64,000 nucleotides of DNA from an uncultured Bacteroidales bacterium (GCA_902781045.1 CACZHT010000010.1:1-64000), one strand, 5' to 3'; shown: positions 49,538-58,539, counted from the stretch's first letter. The notes: a model not told the origin generated them from the letters alone. Numbers and translations are program-made.

Positions 49538-50704
49538 ATGACAATGAAAAAAAGTGAAAACAAACGACTGCTCGCAGTCGACATCTTGCGAGGCATCACC
49601 ATTGCCGGCATGTTGCTGGTCAACAACCCTGGGTCGTGGGGCCACTTGTACAAACCACTCGCCCACGCCGAGTGGATAGGCCTCACACCCACCGACTTGG
49701 TGTTCCCATTCTTCATGTTTGTCATGGGCGTGGCGATGTATTTCTCGTTGCGCAAGTTTGACTTCCGTCCCAGTGGCGCGCTCATTTGGAAGATTTGCCG
49801 GCGCACCATCGTGCTGTTTCTCATCGGCTGGGCTGTGCAGTGGTTCGGCATGTGGCTGCGTGGACTCTACAACCCGGAGAGCTACTTTTTCGCCCGCATG
49901 TTTGGCGACCTGCGCATTCTGGGCGTGTTCCAGCGCCTGGCCTTGGTCTACTTCTTCGGGTCGATGATAGCCATCTTGTGTCGCACCCGTTGGATTCCGT
50001 GGATTATTGGGGCCATTCTGGTCATTTATGCCATCATCTTGGGCACGGGCAACGGCTATGACTTCACGCTCGACAACATCGTTAGTCGTGTTGACGTGGC
50101 TGTGCTGGGCGAGGATCACATGTATCATGAGCACGCCTTTGGCGAGGCACTGGCCCTTGACCCCGAGGGCATCCTGAGCACCCTGCCGTGCATCGCCCAT
50201 GTGCTCATCGGCCTGATGATGGGCAAGATGCTGGTTGACATCCGCGACAACAACATCCGCGTGTGCAAGGCCGCTCTGTGGGGCAGCATCATGGTGCTTG
50301 TGGGCTGGCTGGCGCAGTATGGCATCCCATGCAGCAAGAAGGTGTGGACCAGCTCCTACGTGCTCATCACCTGCGGCATGGCTTCGTGCATACTGGGCAT
50401 GCTCATCTATTTCATTGACATCAAGGGGCACAAGCGGTGGTGTCGGTTTTTCCAGTCGTTCGGTGTCAACCCGCTGTTCTGCTACCTGGTTGGTACGTTG
50501 CTGAGCATCGTCTTCGGGGCTGTCCGATTTGGTGAGCAGGTCGATGGCACGCCCATCACTATCCACTCGATGCTCTACGACTTCTGGCAGTCGGTCACCA
50601 CTACGCCCGAGGCCGCATCGTGCTTCTATGCCATCACCTTTGTGTTGATCACCTGGTGCTTTGGCTACATCCTCTATAAAAAGAAAATTTACATCAAGAT
50701 ATAA
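49538..50704 (+). CDS. murT: MurT/NagX-like membrane protein (COG4299 family)
   Basis: A 388-residue inner-membrane protein with about ten helices. The N-terminus is typical of the heparan-alpha-glucosaminide-acetyltransferase-like/NagX group: RLLAVDILRGITIAGMLLVNNPGSWGHLYKPLAHAEWIGLTPTDLVFPFFMFVMG. In Tannerella forsythia a homologue (MurT), encoded with MurK and MurQ, was reported as a MurNAc transporter; the same gene order is seen here. Family members have also been proposed to acetylate sugars, so transport is the favoured but not proven role. ATG 49538 (alternative 49544) is used because the upstream extension is not protein-like. Confidence 0.82.
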   Translation: MTMKKSENKRLLAVDILRGITIAGMLLVNNPGSWGHLYKPLAHAEWIGLTPTDLVFPFFMFVMGVAMYFSLRKFDFRPSGALIWKICRRTIVLFLIGWAVQWFGMWLRGLYNPESYFFARMFGDLRILGVFQRLALVYFFGSMIAILCRTRWIPWIIGAILVIYAIILGTGNGYDFTLDNIVSRVDVAVLGEDHMYHEHAFGEALALDPEGILSTLPCIAHVLIGLMMGKMLVDIRDNNIRVCKAALWGSIMVLVGWLAQYGIPCSKKVWTSSYVLITCGMASCILGMLIYFIDIKGHKRWCRFFQSFGVNPLFCYLVGTLLSIVFGAVRFGEQVDGTPITIHSMLYDFWQSVTTTPEAASCFYAITFVLITWCFGYILYKKKIYIKI

Positions 50705-50743
50705 CTTTGAGAACACTGAATTAAGTTGCATCATGTCGATGTA

Positions 50744-50764
50744 TTCTGAGACGCAGTCTCGGAA
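50744..50764. promoter_or_regulatory. Inverted repeat upstream of murK
   Basis: TTCTGAGAC GCA GTCTCGGAA, one mismatch in the arms, 32 bp before the murK start; same motif as at 49505-49523. Confidence 0.55.
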
Positions 50765-50796
50765 CACCAAGACAAGAAACAAAAAACTAACAAGAT

Positions 50797-51642
50797 ATGA
50801 TACTTATTGCAGACTGTGGGTCGACCAAGATTGATTGGTGCCTGCTCAACGGAAAAGAAAAGGTCGCGCAAATCTTCACGACCGGTATGAATGCCCTCAT
50901 GCTCACGCAGGAGGAGATGACGCAACGCATCCACGACGAGCTGATGCCGCACTTGGCCAGCTACAAGGAGGTGGACGAGATTTACTACTATGGTGCGGGC
51001 ATCATCAGTGACGAAATCAAGGGTAATGTGGTCAGTGCTCTCAAGGCCAACTTGCCCATGGCACAGCGCATCGAGGTGGACAGCGACTTGCTGGCTGCGG
51101 CACGTGCCTTGTGCCAGCGCCAGCCGGGCATTGCGTGCATCATGGGCACGGGCAGCAACTCGTGTTACTACGATGGCGAGCGAGTGGTCGACAATGTCTC
51201 GCCTCTGGGCTACATCCTGGGCGACGAGGGCAGTGGTGCCGTGCTGGGCAAGCGTCTGGTGGGCGATGTGCTCAAGAAGCAGCTGCCCGAGGCACTGTGC
51301 GACGAGTTTCTGGCCGAGTATGGGCTGGACCGCAACAAGATTATCACTGCGGTCTATCGCCAGCCGGCAGCCAATCGCTTCTTGGCACAATTTGGCCCCT
51401 TCCTTGCCAAGCACATTGACGAGCCATCGATTCACAAGCTGGTGCTCAGCTCGATGACCGACTTCTTTGTGCGCAATGTGGCCAGTTACAAGGGCTATCA
51501 GGAGCTTCCCTGCAACTTTGTGGGGTCGGTGGCTCATGTGTTTGAGCAGGTGTTGCGCGAGGCAGCGCAGCCACTGGGCATCACCATCGGCAACATTATC
51601 AAGAACCCCATGGAGGGGCTCATCAAGTATCACTCGAACTGA
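50797..51642 (+). CDS. murK: N-acetylmuramic acid / N-acetylglucosamine kinase MurK
   Basis: A 281-residue cytoplasmic ASKHA-fold kinase. The intact phosphate-1 loop is ADCGSTKIDW (residues 5-14). Phosphate-2/adenosine motifs are CIMGTGSNSCYYDG and LGYILGDEGSGAVLGKRLVGDVLK. The family phosphorylates amino sugars at O6; the orthologous position between murT and murQ identifies MurNAc as the likely substrate, giving MurNAc-6-P. It is 92 bp after murT and 116 bp before murQ. Confidence 0.88.
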   Translation: MILIADCGSTKIDWCLLNGKEKVAQIFTTGMNALMLTQEEMTQRIHDELMPHLASYKEVDEIYYYGAGIISDEIKGNVVSALKANLPMAQRIEVDSDLLAAARALCQRQPGIACIMGTGSNSCYYDGERVVDNVSPLGYILGDEGSGAVLGKRLVGDVLKKQLPEALCDEFLAEYGLDRNKIITAVYRQPAANRFLAQFGPFLAKHIDEPSIHKLVLSSMTDFFVRNVASYKGYQELPCNFVGSVAHVFEQVLREAAQPLGITIGNIIKNPMEGLIKYHSN

Positions 51643-51758
51643 AGGTGGATGGGTTAAGGGGCAAAGATTGAGGCTTCTGCCAGTGGCTCTTGCATCAGCC
51701 TCCCATCCTGTTTCAACCTTACCCCTTAACCCCTGACCTCTAACCCAAAGAGATAAAA

Positions 51759-52574
51759 ATGGCTTTTGTCAAGATTAGCGAGCAAGACTCGCTCTACAAT
51801 GACCTGGAGAAGAAGTCGGTGCACGAGTTGCTCACCGAGATTAACCAGGAGGACCACAAGGTGGCCGATGCCGTGCAGCTGGCCATCCCGCAAATCGAGA
51901 AACTGGTCACACAGATTGTGCCGCGCATGCGGCAGGGCGGACGCATCTTCTACATGGGAGCTGGCACGTCGGGCCGCCTGGGAGTGCTAGATGCCAGCGA
52001 GATTCCACCCACATTCGGTATGGATCCGGGATGGATTATCGGGCTCATTGCCGGGGGCGACACGGCTCTGCGCAATGCTGTTGAGAATGCCGAGGACGAC
52101 ACCGAACAGGGATGGAAAGACTTGCAGGCACATAATGTCAACGACAAGGACACCATCATCGGCATTGCGGCATCGGGCACCACACCCTATGTCATCGGTG
52201 CCCTGCGCGATGCGCGCGCCCACGGTTGCCTCACCGCTGCAATCACCAGCAATCCTGGCGCACCGGTGAGCGAGGTAGCCGAGATTGCCATCGAGATGAT
52301 TGTCGGGCCGGAGTATGTCACCGGAAGCTCCCGCATGAAGAGCGGAACGGGGCAGAAACTCATATGCAACATGATTTCGACCAGCGTGATGATTCAGATG
52401 GGGCGTGTCAAGGGCAACAAGATGGTCAACATGCAGCTCACCAACCAGAAGCTCATCGACCGGGGATCGCGTTGGTTGGTCGAGTCGCTGGGACTGCCCT
52501 ACGATGATGCCCGGCGACTGTTGCTGCTTCACGGATCGGTCAAGAAAGCCGAGGACGCCTACCGCGCCCAATAA
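51759..52574 (+). CDS. murQ: N-acetylmuramic acid 6-phosphate etherase MurQ
   Basis: A 271-residue cytoplasmic SIS-domain enzyme that splits the lactyl ether of MurNAc-6-P to GlcNAc-6-P and D-lactate. Family motifs are GGRIFYMGAGTSGRLGVLDASEIPPTFG (sugar-phosphate site), AGGDTALRNAVENAEDD with the catalytic Glu, GIAASGTTPYVIGAL, NPGAPVSEVAE and EYVTGSSRMKSGTGQKLICNMIST. The length is normal for the family. A GGGTTAAGGGG/CCCCTTAACCC inverted repeat lies in the 116-bp gap upstream. Confidence 0.97.
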   Translation: MAFVKISEQDSLYNDLEKKSVHELLTEINQEDHKVADAVQLAIPQIEKLVTQIVPRMRQGGRIFYMGAGTSGRLGVLDASEIPPTFGMDPGWIIGLIAGGDTALRNAVENAEDDTEQGWKDLQAHNVNDKDTIIGIAASGTTPYVIGALRDARAHGCLTAAITSNPGAPVSEVAEIAIEMIVGPEYVTGSSRMKSGTGQKLICNMISTSVMIQMGRVKGNKMVNMQLTNQKLIDRGSRWLVESLGLPYDDARRLLLLHGSVKKAEDAYRAQ

Positions 52575-52578
52575 CGAT

Positions 52579-52664
52579 TTTGGCGGATTGGGGACGGTTC
52601 TTTTCCGCCAAAAGTTAAGAAAATGTTAAAAATGGCGGAAAAGAACCGTCCCTAATCCGCCAAA
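52579..52664. repeat. Large hairpin element with 32-bp arms
   Basis: The arms 52579-52610 and 52633-52664 pair over 32 bases with one G-T type mismatch (TTTGGCGGATTGGGGACGG... against its complement) around a 22-nt AT-rich loop. It sits between the murQ stop and the GDSL gene start. A GAACCGTCCC fragment of the same motif occurs near 35291. It could be a MITE-like repeat acting as a terminator or processing site. Confidence 0.8.
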
Positions 52665-52673
52665 TTTGGTAAT

Positions 52674-53324
52674 ATGAAGAGATTATTAATGGTGATGGTG
52701 GCAGTGCTGTCGGTGCTGTCGGTGCTGTCACAGGCCAACCAGGATGTGTACTATGTGAGGCGCGCCACGCTGTTTGAGCAGTTGCCCGTGGGCAAGAAGG
52801 ACATCATCATGCTGGGCAACAGTCTGACCGACGGGGCAGAGTGGAACGAGCTGCTGGGCAACCGGCATGTGAAGAACCGTGGCATCGTGGGCGACATCGT
52901 GCAGGGACTGTATGAACGCATGGAACCGATTCTCAAAGGGCAACCCAAGAAAATCTTCATCATGAGCGGTGTGAACGACATCTCGCACGATGTGTCGGGC
53001 GACAGCATCGCCCGCGCTATGGAGAAGCTGATTGTGCTCATCAAAACCCGCAGCCCCAGGACAAAAATCTACCTGCAGTCGATGTTGCCGTTCAACAATG
53101 ACGTGCGCATGTGGAAACTGTTGCGTGACCGCGAGCATGTTGTGGTCGAGGGCAACCGTGCACTCGAGCAGGTGGCGCGTCGCCAGGGCGTGACGTGGAT
53201 AGACCTTTATCCGCTGTTTGTTGACGAGCACGGAAAGCTCAAAGCCGAGTATACCAACGACGGGTTGCACCTGCTGGGACCGGCCTATCTCATCTGGCGC
53301 GATGCCATCAAGCCCTACGTCTAG
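52674..53324 (+). CDS. Exported GDSL/SGNH-type esterase
   Basis: A 216-residue secreted hydrolase. A signal peptide (VLSVLSVLSQA, about 1-21) precedes the SGNH blocks: nucleophile Ser50 in IMLGNSLTDG, GxND in MSGVNDIS (Asn near 105), and Asp196/His199 in NDGLHLLGP. The family deacylates small esters, often O-acetyl groups of carbohydrates. At the end of the recycling locus a sensible guess is removal of O-acetyl from MurNAc, but sialic acid or other sugars in the next locus are alternatives. Its stop overlaps the convergent phosphatase gene by 4 bp. Confidence 0.85.
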   Translation: MKRLLMVMVAVLSVLSVLSQANQDVYYVRRATLFEQLPVGKKDIIMLGNSLTDGAEWNELLGNRHVKNRGIVGDIVQGLYERMEPILKGQPKKIFIMSGVNDISHDVSGDSIARAMEKLIVLIKTRSPRTKIYLQSMLPFNNDVRMWKLLRDREHVVVEGNRALEQVARRQGVTWIDLYPLFVDEHGKLKAEYTNDGLHLLGPAYLIWRDAIKPYV

Positions 53325-53983
53325 TAGCTGGGCGCGTCCAGCAGGTCGAGGATGGCTGCGGGCTGGTGGATAATGGTGCCGGCATAGTACTCGACCAGCT
53401 CCTTCTCGGGGCGAAAGCCCCAAGTCACCCCCACCGAGTCGATACAGGCGCGGCGGGCTGTCTCCATGTCCACTCCTGAGTCGCCCACATAGAGTACCTC
53501 ACTTTTGGGCAAATGTGCCTGTGCCAGGATGCCGAAGACGATGCTGGGGTCGGGCTTGACATTGACTCCCTCGACCTGTCCCTGGATGGCCACAAACTCG
53601 ATGTCGCCGAAGTAATGGCTGATGATTCGCTGCACGGCAGCGTCATATTTGTTGCTAGCCACAGCCACTTTCACCCCCTGGTCGCGCAGGTCGCGCAGAA
53701 GTTCGGGTATGCCGGGATAGGGCTTAGTGCAATCGCAGCAGTGCTGGTCATAGAACTCGCGGAAGTCCTTGAGCAGAGCGTCGATGGTAGTTTTGTCTCG
53801 ACAGTCCTCGGGCAGCACTCGGGTGATGAGCCGTCGCACGCCATTGCCTACAAAGAAGGGATAGGATGCGATGGTGTGGGTGGGAAAGCCGTTCTTCTCC
53901 AGCGCGTAGTTGGCGGCATGCCCCAAGTCCTCGATGGTGTTGAGCAGAGTGCCGTCCAGGTCAAATATCACTAGTTTTTTCAT
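53321..53983 (-). CDS. gph: HAD phosphatase, phosphoglycolate-phosphatase-like
   Basis: A 220-residue cytoplasmic enzyme with motif I FDLDGTLLNT, a helical cap, motif II VAVASNKYD, motif III Lys in NVKPDPSIVFGIL, and motif IV VGDSGVDMETA. This matches phosphoglycolate phosphatase-like HADs. In this context it may act on another small phosphate. ATG 53983 is used; the longer form would start at TTG. A purely housekeeping role is the safest reading. Confidence 0.85.
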   Translation of the reverse strand: MKKLVIFDLDGTLLNTIEDLGHAANYALEKNGFPTHTIASYPFFVGNGVRRLITRVLPEDCRDKTTIDALLKDFREFYDQHCCDCTKPYPGIPELLRDLRDQGVKVAVASNKYDAAVQRIISHYFGDIEFVAIQGQVEGVNVKPDPSIVFGILAQAHLPKSEVLYVGDSGVDMETARRACIDSVGVTWGFRPEKELVEYYAGTIIHQPAAILDLLDAPSY

Positions 53984-54076
53984 AGCCAAATCGGAGTTAT
54001 CGCCGCAAAATTACTAAAATAATTTTATACATAGACAACAACGGCTCACCTCCATGTTTATTGCGCCCGTCTCACC

Positions 54077-55291
54077 TCACGACAGGTCGTCGAAGGTGCG
54101 ACTGCGGGCCAGCATGCATGCTCCCACCAGCCCGGCTTTGCCCATGAGGGTCGAGAGCACCACATGGGTGTCGCGGTGCACCATCTGCAGCGAGTGCTTG
54201 CGGATGGCCGTGCGCAGTGGCTGCAGCAGGTAGTCGCCTGTCATGCTCAGCAGTCCACCTACGATAACCAGTTCGGGGTTGAATAGATTGATGAGCCCGG
54301 CCACCTGTTTGCCCAAGATGGAGCCAACCTCCTCGACCAACTCGATGCATAGCATGTCCTCGCGTCCCACCGCGTCGATGATGGTCTCGAGTGTCACGCT
54401 TTTTGGGTCGGTGGCCATAGCCTCGGCCAGGATGCTGTTCTCGCCGGCGGCGATGTGGGCCTGCAGCTTGCGGTGAATGGCGCTGCCGCTGGCCTCGGTC
54501 TCGAGGCATCCTTTCTTGCCGCAATGACAGATGACCTCGTTGTCAAACACCGGTGTGTGTCCGAACTCTCCCGCGAAGCCCGACTTGCCAGTATAGACCT
54601 TTCCGTCGATGATGATGCCTAGTCCCAATCCCCAACTGACATTGACGAACAGAATGTCGCGTTTAGCCTGGTTGTTGCCACGCAGATATTCGCCGTAGGT
54701 CATGGCGCGTGTGTCGTTGTCGATGGTCACATGCAGACCCGTGAGCTGACTCATCGTCACCGTCAGGGGCAGCTCACCCAGATTGAACCAACTATAGCTG
54801 TAGCCACTCTCGGGGTTGACACGGCCCGACACATTGACATTGACATTGGCAATCTTGTCACGCTCCACCTGGCACTGGTCCACAAAGTCGTTGATGACTT
54901 GGCACAATGCTTGCAGTCCCTCAAGTGAGTTCTCGAAGTGGTAGGGTGTGTTCATGTGGTCTTCGAGCAGGTCGCCGTTGAAGTTGATTAGTCCCAGGTT
55001 GACACCGCTGTTCTTGATGTCTACACCCACAAAATAGGCCGCTTCGGGGTTCAGCCCATAGAGGTGTGGATGCCGTCCCTCGTTGGTCTCCATCTTGCCG
55101 AACTCGTTGAGTATGCCCTGTTGGCACAGTTCGTCAATCATTTTTGTCACAGTGGGCACACTCAGGTCCAGTGCTTTGGACAGCTCCAGTATGGTGGAGT
55201 TGCCGTGCAGGATGAGGTGTGAGATCATGCGTTTGCGCAGCAGGGCACCCTTGCTGCCCTGTTCCAGTGACTTGAAAATCGATTTAGCCAT
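54077..55291 (-). CDS. ROK-family transcriptional repressor (NagC/XylR-like)
   Basis: A 404-residue regulator. A winged helix-turn-helix (about 18-75: RMISHLILHGNSTILELSKALDLSVPTVTKMIDEL) precedes a ROK sugar-binding domain with VGVDIKNSGVNLGLIN, IDNDTRAMTYGEYL, GEFGHTP (241-247) and the zinc motif CHCGKKGCLE (255-264). Relatives such as NagC and Mlc sense GlcNAc-6-P or related sugars. It lies between the recycling locus, which ends in GlcNAc-6-P, and the divergent amino-sugar locus, so it could control either. The frame stays open to 55357, but ATG 55291 follows the promoter directly. Confidence 0.88.
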   Translation of the reverse strand: MAKSIFKSLEQGSKGALLRKRMISHLILHGNSTILELSKALDLSVPTVTKMIDELCQQGILNEFGKMETNEGRHPHLYGLNPEAAYFVGVDIKNSGVNLGLINFNGDLLEDHMNTPYHFENSLEGLQALCQVINDFVDQCQVERDKIANVNVNVSGRVNPESGYSYSWFNLGELPLTVTMSQLTGLHVTIDNDTRAMTYGEYLRGNNQAKRDILFVNVSWGLGLGIIIDGKVYTGKSGFAGEFGHTPVFDNEVICHCGKKGCLETEASGSAIHRKLQAHIAAGENSILAEAMATDPKSVTLETIIDAVGREDMLCIELVEEVGSILGKQVAGLINLFNPELVIVGGLLSMTGDYLLQPLRTAIRKHSLQMVHRDTHVVLSTLMGKAGLVGACMLARSRTFDDLS

Positions 55292-55322
55292 TTCCTTGTT
55301 GTTCGTTTTGGGGTGTGGACTA

Positions 55323-55330
55323 CAAAGATA
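55323..55330 (-). promoter_or_regulatory. Promoter -7 box of the ROK gene
   Basis: TATCTTTG on the minus strand, 31 bp before the ROK start. The divergent spacer (55292-55495) also holds two TTAATAAA-centred direct repeats (near 55430 and 55461) that could be operator sites. Confidence 0.65.
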
Positions 55331-55452
55331 GGCATTTTTTTTGAATCTGTGCTTCATCTGGCCCTAAAACAGCCAAATAATTTATTTTTCCTGCCGATTG
55401 TGGTTGGCTAGATTAAAAAATGGAATGTATTTAATAAATTTTTTTAGGAAAT

Positions 55453-55484
55453 CTTGTGTACTTAATAAAAAGTTCTTATATTTG
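55453..55484 (+). promoter_or_regulatory. Promoter of the FAD oxidoreductase operon
   Basis: TATATTTG (55477-55484) with a CTTG -33 box (55453-55456), spacing 20 bp. One of the TTAATAAA repeats lies between the boxes, where a bound repressor would block polymerase. Confidence 0.7.
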
Positions 55485-55495
55485 CAGCGAATTCA

Positions 55496-57376
55496 ATGAT
55501 GAGGCGTATGAATGAATCTGCCACTATAGCCCGAAGATGGTCGCTGGCACGTCTTGTGGCGTGTGTTGCGGCTGTACTGGTGCTGCTCGGCAGCGCGCTG
55601 ACCGCGCGTGCCTCTGACGGCTCGGTGCTGGTGGTGGGTGGTGGCACCAGTGGTGTCGCCGCTGCGTTGCAGTGCGCGCGCATGGGCGTGCCGGTGACAC
55701 TGGTCGAGTCCACCACTTGGCTGGGTGGCATGCTCACAGCTGCAGGCGTGAGTGCCGTCGACGGCAACTACCGTTTGCCGGCCGGCTTGTGGGGGGAGTT
55801 CCGTGATGCGCTGGTGCGGCACTATGGCTCGCTCGAGGCCCTGCAGACGGGCTGGGTGAGCCAGGTGATGTTTGAGCCTCATGTGGGTGACTCGATCTTC
55901 AAGGCGATGGTCGGACGTGAACCGCTCATCACCGTGCACTACGAGTGCGAGCTCGCCGGACTTTGGCACAAAGGAATGAAGTGGCGGGTTGCGGTGAATA
56001 CGCCGCGGGGGCGTTTGGACTTCTCGCCGACGGTGGTGATTGACGCCACCGAGCTGGGCGATGTGGCGCGCAGAGCCGGTGTGCCCTACGATGTGGGCTT
56101 GGAGGCGCGTTCAATCACTGGCGAAGACATGGCCCCCGAGCAGTCGTCGCCCATTGTGCAGGACATGACCTATGTCGCCATCCTGCAAGATGTGGGTCAC
56201 GATGCCACCATCCCGCGGCCCGAAGGCTATGACGCGTCGCTCTATCGATGCTCGGCCATCAACGACGGCTGCACCCAGCCCAGCCAACCCGGGCGCATGT
56301 GGCCTGTCGACAAGATGATCACATACGGGCGACTGCCCGGGGGCAAATACATGATCAACTGGCCCATCGAGGGCAATGACTATTATAATAATGTGGTGGA
56401 TGCCTCAGCGACTCAGCGAGAGCTGGCCTACGAGCAGGCCAAGCGTGTCACGCTGGGTTTTGTCTATTTCATCCAGACCGAGCTGGGCTACCGCAACCTG
56501 GCACTCTCGCCCGACGAGTATCCCACGGCCGACCGTCTGCCGTGGTATCCCTATCACCGCGAGAGCCGCCGCATCCATGGGCTGGTGCGCTTTACCGCTC
56601 AGCACATCACAGCACCGTTTGACCAGCCACTGCCGCTCTATCGCACCACAATCGCTGTGGGCGACTATCCGGTCGACCAACATCACGACCGCTATCAGGG
56701 CAGCGAACCGTTGCCCGACCTTCATTTCCATCCAGTGCCGTCCTATGGTTTGCCGTTGGGCACACTCATCCCCGCCGGGTTTGACAACCTGGTTGTGGCA
56801 GAGAAGTCAATTTCGGTTTCTAACGTCGTCAATGGCACGACACGGCTGCAGCCCGTGGTGATGCAGACTGGCACAGCGGCTGGCGCAGTGGCGGCACTGG
56901 CGGTGAAGGGGCATTGCACTGTCGAGCAGGTGCCTGTGCGCAGTGTGCAGCAGGCCGTGCTCGATGCCGGCGGATATCTCTTGCCCTATCTGGACGTGCA
57001 GCGCGGCGATTCGCTCTTCATTCCGCTGCAGCACTTGGGGGCAACGGGCATCATCCGTGGTGAGGGCCGCACCGAGGGATGGAGCAATGAGACTTGGGTG
57101 CATCCCGAGCGTGAAGTCACTGCTGGCGAGTTGTGCCGGCTCTATGAATACTATGGTGTCACAGCTCCGCCCATGCCACGGCAGGTGACGGGACGTGACA
57201 TCAGGCGTGCCGTCGGCATCATAGCCCACAGGCAGGGCGTTGCACATGTCGCTCTGCCACTGGGTTATGATGACGACTGCTTCATGTCCAGGGGGCAGTT
57301 TGCCCTGTGGGTCGACCGTGTGCTTGACCCCTTTACTGCCATCGCAGTCGACCACAATGGCAATGTTAGACTCTAG
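55496..57376 (+). CDS. Exported FAD-dependent oxidoreductase (FAD_oxidored family)
   Basis: A 626-residue protein. A hydrophobic signal (VACVAAVLVLLGSALTARA, about 21-39) is followed by a Rossmann FAD site VLVVGGGTSGVAAALQCARMG (GGGTSG at 48-53), VESTTWLGGMLTAAGVSAVDGNY, VVIDATELGDVARRAG and a late FDNLVVAEKSISVSNVVNGTTRLQPVVMQTGTAAGA. This is the FAD_oxidored (PF12831-type) group that often occurs with glycan-utilisation genes of Bacteroidales, with no established substrate. Export to the periplasm suggests action on a sugar or a small released product. It is first in a five-gene same-strand run. Confidence 0.82.
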   Translation: MMRRMNESATIARRWSLARLVACVAAVLVLLGSALTARASDGSVLVVGGGTSGVAAALQCARMGVPVTLVESTTWLGGMLTAAGVSAVDGNYRLPAGLWGEFRDALVRHYGSLEALQTGWVSQVMFEPHVGDSIFKAMVGREPLITVHYECELAGLWHKGMKWRVAVNTPRGRLDFSPTVVIDATELGDVARRAGVPYDVGLEARSITGEDMAPEQSSPIVQDMTYVAILQDVGHDATIPRPEGYDASLYRCSAINDGCTQPSQPGRMWPVDKMITYGRLPGGKYMINWPIEGNDYYNNVVDASATQRELAYEQAKRVTLGFVYFIQTELGYRNLALSPDEYPTADRLPWYPYHRESRRIHGLVRFTAQHITAPFDQPLPLYRTTIAVGDYPVDQHHDRYQGSEPLPDLHFHPVPSYGLPLGTLIPAGFDNLVVAEKSISVSNVVNGTTRLQPVVMQTGTAAGAVAALAVKGHCTVEQVPVRSVQQAVLDAGGYLLPYLDVQRGDSLFIPLQHLGATGIIRGEGRTEGWSNETWVHPEREVTAGELCRLYEYYGVTAPPMPRQVTGRDIRRAVGIIAHRQGVAHVALPLGYDDDCFMSRGQFALWVDRVLDPFTAIAVDHNGNVRL

Positions 57377-57424
57377 TCGTGGCGACAACTAACAACCAGA
57401 AACTAACAACTAACAACTACAATA

Positions 57425-58516
57425 ATGAGTAACCGCAGACAATTTTTGAAGAATATGGCACTGGCTGGGGCTGCAGCCGCAACAGCTGGCTCGTTGCAGA
57501 GCATGCGCAGTGCCACCGATGCCGATGTGCGACAAGCCGTTGCCACCGGCGATGCCAGCCACCTGCTCATCCGTGGAGAGGGCTTGCCCATCACGGGCAC
57601 CTTCCTTGATGAAATCTCGCACGACATCCCCCACCAGAACTGGGGGCCGCGCGAGTGGGATCAAGATTTCCAGAACATGCGTGCCATAGGCATCGACACC
57701 GTCATCATGATTCGCTCGGGCTATCGCAAGTTCATCACCTACCCATCGCCCTATCTGATGAAGAAAGGGTGTTATATGCCTTCAATGGACCTGCTTGAGC
57801 TCTTCCTGACCCTGGCCGACAAATACAAGATGAAGTTTTACTTTGGTCTCTATGACTCTGGACGCTACTGGGACACGGGCGACATGAGTTGGGAGGTTGA
57901 GGACAACAGGTATGTCATCGACGAGGTCTGGTCGCGCTATGGTAGCCGCCACAAGAGCTTCCAAGGGTGGTATATCAGTGGCGAAATCAGTCGTCGCACC
58001 CGTGGGGCAATCAAAGCCTTCCATGATTTGGGCAAGCAGTGCAAGGATGTCTCCGGTGGGCTGCCCACATTCATCTCGCCGTGGATCGACGGTAAGAAGG
58101 CCGTGGATGCCTCCAAGGGGAGTTTGACCAAGGAAGATGCGGTCTCGGTCGAGCAGCACGAGAAGGAGTGGAGCGAGATTTTCGATGGCATCCACGATGT
58201 GGTCGATGCCTGTGCCTTCCAGGACGGGCAGATTGACTATGACGAACTTGACGCGTTCTTCACTGTCAACAAGCGTATGGCCGACAAGTTCGGCATGCAG
58301 TGCTGGACCAACGCCGAGTCGTTCGATCGCGACATGCCCATACGTTTCTTCCCCATCAAGTTCGACAAGTTGCGCATGAAGCTTGAGGCGGCCAAGCGTG
58401 CCGGCTATGACAAGGCCATCACTTTCGAGTTCAGCCACTTCATGAGTCCCCAGTCGGCCTACCTTCAGGCGGGTCACCTCTATGACCGCTACAAGGAGTA
58501 CTTCGGGATCAAATGA
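57425..58516 (+). CDS. DUF4434-like TIM-barrel protein with Tat-type signal
   Basis: A 363-residue protein. The N-terminus SNRRQFLKNMALAGAAAATAG fits a twin-arginine signal (Arg4-Arg5). The remainder resembles DUF4434 domains, glycoside-hydrolase-like barrels: PITGTFLDEISHDIPHQNWG, IGIDTVIMIRSGYRKF, MKFYFGLYDSGRYW, SFQGWYISGEISRR (the likely acid Glu) and ACAFQDGQIDYDELDAFF. No substrate is known for the family. It is 48 bp after the oxidoreductase gene. Confidence 0.8.
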   Translation: MSNRRQFLKNMALAGAAAATAGSLQSMRSATDADVRQAVATGDASHLLIRGEGLPITGTFLDEISHDIPHQNWGPREWDQDFQNMRAIGIDTVIMIRSGYRKFITYPSPYLMKKGCYMPSMDLLELFLTLADKYKMKFYFGLYDSGRYWDTGDMSWEVEDNRYVIDEVWSRYGSRHKSFQGWYISGEISRRTRGAIKAFHDLGKQCKDVSGGLPTFISPWIDGKKAVDASKGSLTKEDAVSVEQHEKEWSEIFDGIHDVVDACAFQDGQIDYDELDAFFTVNKRMADKFGMQCWTNAESFDRDMPIRFFPIKFDKLRMKLEAAKRAGYDKAITFEFSHFMSPQSAYLQAGHLYDRYKEYFGIK

Positions 58517-58539
58517 ATGATGCAGTGGTCTTTGAGTTT

